Shown here: positions 59,236-64,000 of the stretch, piece after piece
Layout: each line of letters opens with the position of its first letter
Numbering within the stretch: the first letter of the stretch is position 1
Origin: Athripsodes cinereus
Lineage: Eukaryota > Arthropoda > Insecta > Trichoptera > Leptoceridae
Assembly: GCA_947579605.1 (NCBI GenBank)
Contig: OX388307.1
Coordinates: forward strand, 16,469,237-16,533,236
Direction: 5' to 3'
DNA: 64,000 nucleotides
Made by a program: the position numbers and the translations under genes
The notes under the pieces: generated by a model
The model's database searches: none
The model's input: only the letters and a program-made list of their open reading frames with translations
Told to the model about the DNA's origin: nothing

Positions 59236-60339
59236 TGAAGTAGCTGTATTTTGAATATTTACTGCACATATAGTTGAAATATTGTGCGTGTTTATTCCTA
59301 ATTCATATTGTTATTTTTCTCTCACCGAATATCCCGGCAACTATACATATAAAAATAAAGTGATAAAAACTACAGTAATAAAAGAAAAACGAAATAATTT
59401 TTCGATCAGTTCTCGTTCTTTTTTTTCACTTCCGCTATTAATATTTATTAATTCTTATTCTTTACTGTACATTGGTCACAACATCAAATCAGTTAATATT
59501 ATTTCGATGTTTTCATTTTTATCGTGATAATTTGACACCTAATCCCAATATACAGTAGTGAACATACATAGGTAGGTATAATGAAGGCGATACTCAAGAC
59601 GAGTAGAATCAAGTGAATATTATTATTGTAATAAGTGTATTAATATTATTCATAGCGGGGGGCCGCCAACAGACTGCTGGAGGGGGTACTAACTCATCCC
59701 CCCACCCACCTCCGCAGACAACTTCTGCTATTAGGGGATAATGCTTGCGGGAAAATGCAGAGGTCGTGTTGCGACGAGCGGTGAGCTGCAGAAAATATTC
59801 AACATATTACTATTAAAAATTCTAAAGTGCTATGAAAAGTCAATAAGGTGATATTGGTGTTTTCACGTTATGCAGATTGCCATAGTTGTAACCATATAAA
59901 TTCTATAAAATCAATATATTATACCGTTACTTACCTAATTCAAAATACTATAATTTTTTTAATAACCGATACTTCACAATGTGTAATAAGAATAAATTAC
60001 TGATGAAACAAATATGTCTTTAGATTTTAATTGAGAGAGACGTCTTTTGTATTTCAAAGTCATTGCTAATCTCTTTTCAGAAGATCATCGCTAAATTTAA
60101 GATGTTAAAAGTAAACGTCCTTATACGACGAAAAGATTCACAGTGTCCTTATAAGACGTATCTCTAAATAATAAACAATATAGTAGAAAAAACATTTGTT
60201 TTTTAATTTCATTATGGAATTCTACTACCTAAACACTGACACAATGAATGAATTACTGATCTTCTTAGTTAGAAAGAATTTTTTTTTAAATTTGTCATTT
60301 TTGTCAAGCGTGCCTATATTAGATAGGCACTTTTTCCAA

Positions 60340-60505
60340 ATGTTTAAGTACCTGGGTAAGGTACCTACCTATATGGTATATTATGCAACATGCAACCTGA
60401 ATGTCTTGATTGTATATTTGCATGGAGAGGAAAGCTTGCATGTTTATTATATGCAGCTGGTCTGCTGGCCACCCCATTTGTGGGATATGCTGTGATGGTA
60501 TAGGT
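60340..60505 (+). repeat. Dispersed repeat family A copy
   Basis: The best 3' half in the window: CAACCTGAATGTCTTGATTG, GCATGGAGAGGAAAGCTTGC, ATGTTTATTATATGCAGCTG, GTCTGCTGGCCACCCCATTT and GTGGGATATGCTGTGATGG. Confidence 0.75.
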
Positions 60506-61190
60506 TCTGACCCACGTAGTGGGGTGGAATGCAAAGAATGTAAATTGATATTTTTGATTGACTAGTATATATGTTTAAGTTTGTAATTACTTGTGTATTG
60601 TATTTTAAATTGTAAAAATATAATATTTTTATAATTTTATAAATAAATTAATATAATTATAATATACTATAGTAGTGTAGTATCCTAGTCGTAGAGTGTT
60701 AGGAATATAATGACATTAATAACTAAAATATATTGGTTTTGTATCTCTGGCGTAAGTACAGTAATGATTACATTTGAGAGTTGATTGTGTGAAAGACAAA
60801 TGGGTTTTTATTAATTTACAATGACTCGACAACAGACTTGAGATCTTCTTGATGATAATCATAATCATTTATAAAAATAATAATCATGAATAAATTACAG
60901 AGATTAATCGCGGTTCAAATTACATTACATAAAATAACTATTATCGTGTATGTAATAAGAGTATAACGAAAGTAATATTTTATTTAAGACAAACTGACTG
61001 TCTTTGATTATAACGATCATATTATATGTTATTTTGTAATACCTATATTTTTTCATAAATTAAGTAAGTACCTAACTAACCATCGACAATATTTCCAATT
61101 TTCATAATCGAAATATTATGTCTCTCAAATAACCATATTCATCATTGAACGTTTGTCCACATTACATATGTAGAATTTTATACCTACTAT

Positions 61191-61338
61191 TAATTAACCA
61201 ACCGGGTTAGTTGGAAGACATCGCATTTTAGCGATAAACTCGCCCTCTGTGCATTGAATTGTATAAATGATATTTTCTATGTTAATTTGTTTTATTGTAA
61301 ACAATGTACAGTAAAGAATAAAATAAATAAATAAATGG
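61191..61338 (+). mobile_element. LINE 3'-end remnant with (AAAT)n tail
   Basis: Reads TTGGAAGACATCGCATTTTA, GCGATAAACTCGCCCTCTGT, GCATTGAATTGTATAAATGA, then AATAAAATAAATAAATAAAT. It is almost the same as the insertion inside the mariner (51236-51360). No coding part is attached. Confidence 0.8.
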
Positions 61339-62051
61339 GGTTTTAATACCTATGCATTTTTAAACCTAGGTAGGTATACGATTTTTGTTCTCAAGCTGAA
61401 TTCGACACGCTGAAGAATTCGACATGAGTTCATTGATATAACACATGATGTGTTAACATAATAGATCAATGCATGAGTTAGCTTTTATTGTTCAGGTTGA
61501 TCTCCATTTTTTTAAAAAATGACAATATCAATTAGAGTTTAATGAATTAAGTATTACAAAATGATAAATAATTCACAAATGTCGCTAATTCAAAAACCTA
61601 CACATCTGATATTATAAATTTTCATTACAGTTTTTTACCCCATACCATTTTTATATTTCAAATAGCCGTACTTATGTTTTAAGTGGTTTATTTAATTACT
61701 ATACTGACATAAAAAATACATCTATCATCAATAGCCAATTAATCTCCAGTCTTTCAACGCTCATACATGCTCGTCGTTCATCTTCATCTAATTTTACCAT
61801 CTGCGATCTACTAACATATCTCCTCCTCCTTGTATTGAATCAATACCTATACAATGTATGTAGTTATATCTCATAGCTGAGTATTAATAATTCGTAAATA
61901 CATTAATCGTTAATTTACGGAGTTACAAAAGTGATTAAATTTTGTAATAAAACATTATTAACTAAGCCTCTGATAAATAAGTAAACTTCTTTCTAAAAGT
62001 TCACTGATACGTCATAAGACTCTTTGGAGCAATTTAACTGTAACTTCTCTC

Positions 62052-62230
62052 TATCTATCTATACCATCACGGCATCTCTCACAAGTGTCAATTAACATAC
62101 AAGTCGTCTCTATGTATCAATAACAATTAAAATATTCAGAATATAGGTGAATTTCATCGCTGACTTGAAAATACTCAGTCTAAAACTTACAAAAAAGAGT
62201 GGGAGACATGACAGAACTGTAAAATTTATA
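62052..62230 (-). repeat. Dispersed repeat family A copy, reverse orientation
   Basis: Reverse-orientation blocks ACCATCACGGCATCTCTCAC, AAGTGTCAATTAACATACAA, GTCGTCTCTATGTATCAATA, AATATTCAGAATATAGGTG and AGAGTGGGAGACATGACAG. Confidence 0.65.
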
Positions 62231-62916
62231 TTAAAATAGCATTGTATCTAATAGAGAAGGAAGGAACGAGTAACGAAGTTTATTTTTTTCGTTAACCAAT
62301 GAACGAATTAATTTTTTTGATTAAGTGTGTTTAGATCTGAATGAATAAATATAAATGTTATATTGTGTGATGTTGCGTATTTACTTTCTCCCTCTCTATA
62401 GGTAGGTACCTACTGGCAGCGTCTCATCTCTAAGACTTTGTTTGATCTCGTCTCTGTCGAGGCGAAGAATTTTACGCTCCATATGAAAAGGAGACACCAC
62501 GTCTTCATCCGCCGTGACTAACTGCTTATTGGTTAAGTGAAAAAAAATCACAGTCATCCTTGAAAACGGATCACACATGACTTTGTATTGAGAATTTCTT
62601 AAGACAATAATGTAATTATATGTTCCTAAGCAAATGTCTTTGCGGAGAAATCTAATATTGAAAATAACATTTGTACCTAAATAGATAAAGTGCTCAAGTT
62701 GTAGTTTATTATTTTTGGAAAACATGGCATAAAAATTATTATGAAATATACTCGTCTACCAATATTCTAATTTAAGTTATTATAGAGATCCTTCCTCGCC
62801 TTTTGATATCGGCAATCAGTTCCCCAGAATATGGAAGTATCTGATGATACATCCCTCGTATCTGTCATTCCCAGGATATGTCCCACAAACTGAGCTCCAG
62901 TCCCACAAGCATACAT

Positions 62917-63171
62917 TGAGAAAAATGCTAACGGAATTTCACAACGAATCATTGGTACGTACTATCTGATTAGGACCAGAGATAGTATGAACGATTCATC
63001 ATTAGTAAGAATCTATCATATTAACTTTTCGCAAACAAGTTGTTGCTAAATTTACCAATGATTTGTTTGCGAAGAGTTAATATTATAGATTCGTACTAAC
63101 GAATCGTTTGTACTATCTCTGGTCCTAATCTGATAGTACGTACCAATGATTCGTTGTGAGTATTTTTCTCA
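62917..63171. mobile_element. Foldback element, about 110-120-bp arms
   Basis: The left arm (62917-63038) and right arm (63063-63171) are inverted copies. They share ACAACGAATCATTGGTACGT, ACTATCTGATTAGGACCAGA and TCGCAAACAA with their complements. The loop is about 24 bases. The match continues outwards into TGAGAAAAAT on both sides. No coding capacity. Confidence 0.85.
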
Positions 63172-63411
63172 GTTTACCTACCACGGGTCATCCGTCAACC
63201 CTAGGTCAAAGAGCTAGAACAATCGCAGGAGTATAATCCACTGCTCGCATGTTCCTTCATTGACCCCGAAAAAACTTTTTACAGCCCGGCCTTAATAATA
63301 GAGCAGAATTATTGCGGAGAGGATCAAACTTCCAATTTATACACCTACTTGAAAGTTCGCAATTTTCATTTGGTCTATTGCTATTCACTGAAATAATATA
63401 TAGGTATATAA

Positions 63412-63549
63412 TGAGTTACAATCCATTGGATTGGTCTGCAACGAGTTTGGTTTTTCTTCTCCATTCGTCTCTATTCTCAGCCAGTCTTTTCAGCTCTACG
63501 TATGAGCCACAGTTCATGTCCCTCTTCAGTTGGTCCATATATGCGTCTC
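63412..63549 (-). pseudogene. LINE reverse-transcriptase C-terminal fragment (copy 2)
   Basis: Reads RDAYMDQLKRDMNCGSYVEL, then KRLAENRDEWRRKTKLVADQ and SNGL before the stop. It is nearly the same protein ending as the plus-strand copy at 30545-30851. Both are followed by a tail of TAACTCATTATATAT form. Only the last 45 or so codons remain, so it is 5' truncated. Confidence 0.8.
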
Positions 63550-64000
63550 TAAATACTGAAATAATAATAATTTGATAATACTGTGGTTTGGTTTCGAAAC
63601 TGGACAAATCCATTTGCTGTAAAATGTCAGTAAAGACCAAAAATTTGCTATTATTAGATTTTGATTGATTTTCTTTAATTTTATTTTTGACACAAATTTC
63701 ATATGAATCGACTAATGCAGTTCAATCGACTAACTAAACGTGAATAATAAGCGTCGTACCGTGATTGTTATCACCTCAAGGGTGCTTGCAGCATCTGAAA
63801 CAATATCCACGTACATTTTAGAATTTGACTTATTTCAGGGCATCAACTATGTAACAACTTCTAGACTTTTTAATTTTTTTTACTCGAATTTCTATGTTTT
63901 ATGAATATTAGTTACATGAATTTAAAATCCGCTATCGCGATTTTAGGGTACCTTTCAGACCTTTCGGTGTACTTGTGTCTTGTAAAGGTCGTAAATGGTG
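63550..64000. other. Gene-free window end
   Basis: A+T-rich sequence with no recognisable gene or repeat. Any feature here would continue beyond the window. Confidence 0.5.

Noticed and set aside
62396..62952. Two short minus-strand frames that could be a two-exon gene
   Set aside because: No recognised domain and no clear donor/acceptor pair; the upstream one overlaps a foldback arm.

Overview
The window is A+T-rich eukaryotic DNA with spliced genes (GT-AG introns). Gene content and repeats point to an insect, most likely a moth or butterfly. This rests on insect-type orthologues of Cul1, D12/YEATS2, ornithine decarboxylase antizyme and FAM136A. It also rests on BEL/Pao, mariner and non-LTR elements, short TTAGG runs, the frequent TAGGTAGGTACCTACC wording, and repeat tails familiar from Lepidoptera. 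The species cannot be named from sequence alone. All exon models were read by eye from splice signals and codon phase, without transcript support.

Layout. 158-2689 (minus): the first eight coding exons of Cullin-1; the rest of the gene lies before base 1. 2690-10870: a gene-free block packed with nested elements. It holds a foldback element (4447-5323), two related inverted-repeat elements (5328-6078, 6409-6887), a pair of matching termini almost 4.4 kb apart (6103 and 10482), and a non-LTR retrotransposon with one long open frame (7207-10350). 10871-16995 (plus): a complete ten-exon YEATS2/D12 gene (ATAC histone acetyltransferase subunit, 994 codons). One of its splice donors sits in an 85-bp unit repeated three times. 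19734-25434 (minus): ornithine decarboxylase antizyme in five coding exons, with the conserved +1 frameshift site TCC TGA T in exon 2.

25435-35175 is gene-poor: diverged LINE pieces, copies of an anonymous dispersed repeat, and hairpins. 35181-41663 (minus) is a complete BEL/Pao LTR retrotransposon: two 409-bp LTRs that look identical, a 5-bp target duplication, a polypurine tract and an unbroken 1699-codon Gag-Pol frame. 41664-46100 holds a tRNA-derived SINE and a short inverted-repeat element. 46825-48605 (minus) is a four-exon FAM136A-like gene. From 48606 to the end there is no convincing host gene, only a broken mariner, several inverted-repeat elements, SINE and LINE remnants and simple A+T-rich DNA.

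The four recognised host genes are unrelated housekeeping functions (ubiquitin ligase scaffold, chromatin acetylation, polyamine control, a mitochondrial twin-cysteine protein), each with its own promoter. I found no operon-like or novel multi-gene system. The most notable points are the antizyme recoding site, the triplicated splice-donor unit in D12, the apparently fresh BEL/Pao insertion, and the nested inverted-repeat elements upstream of D12.
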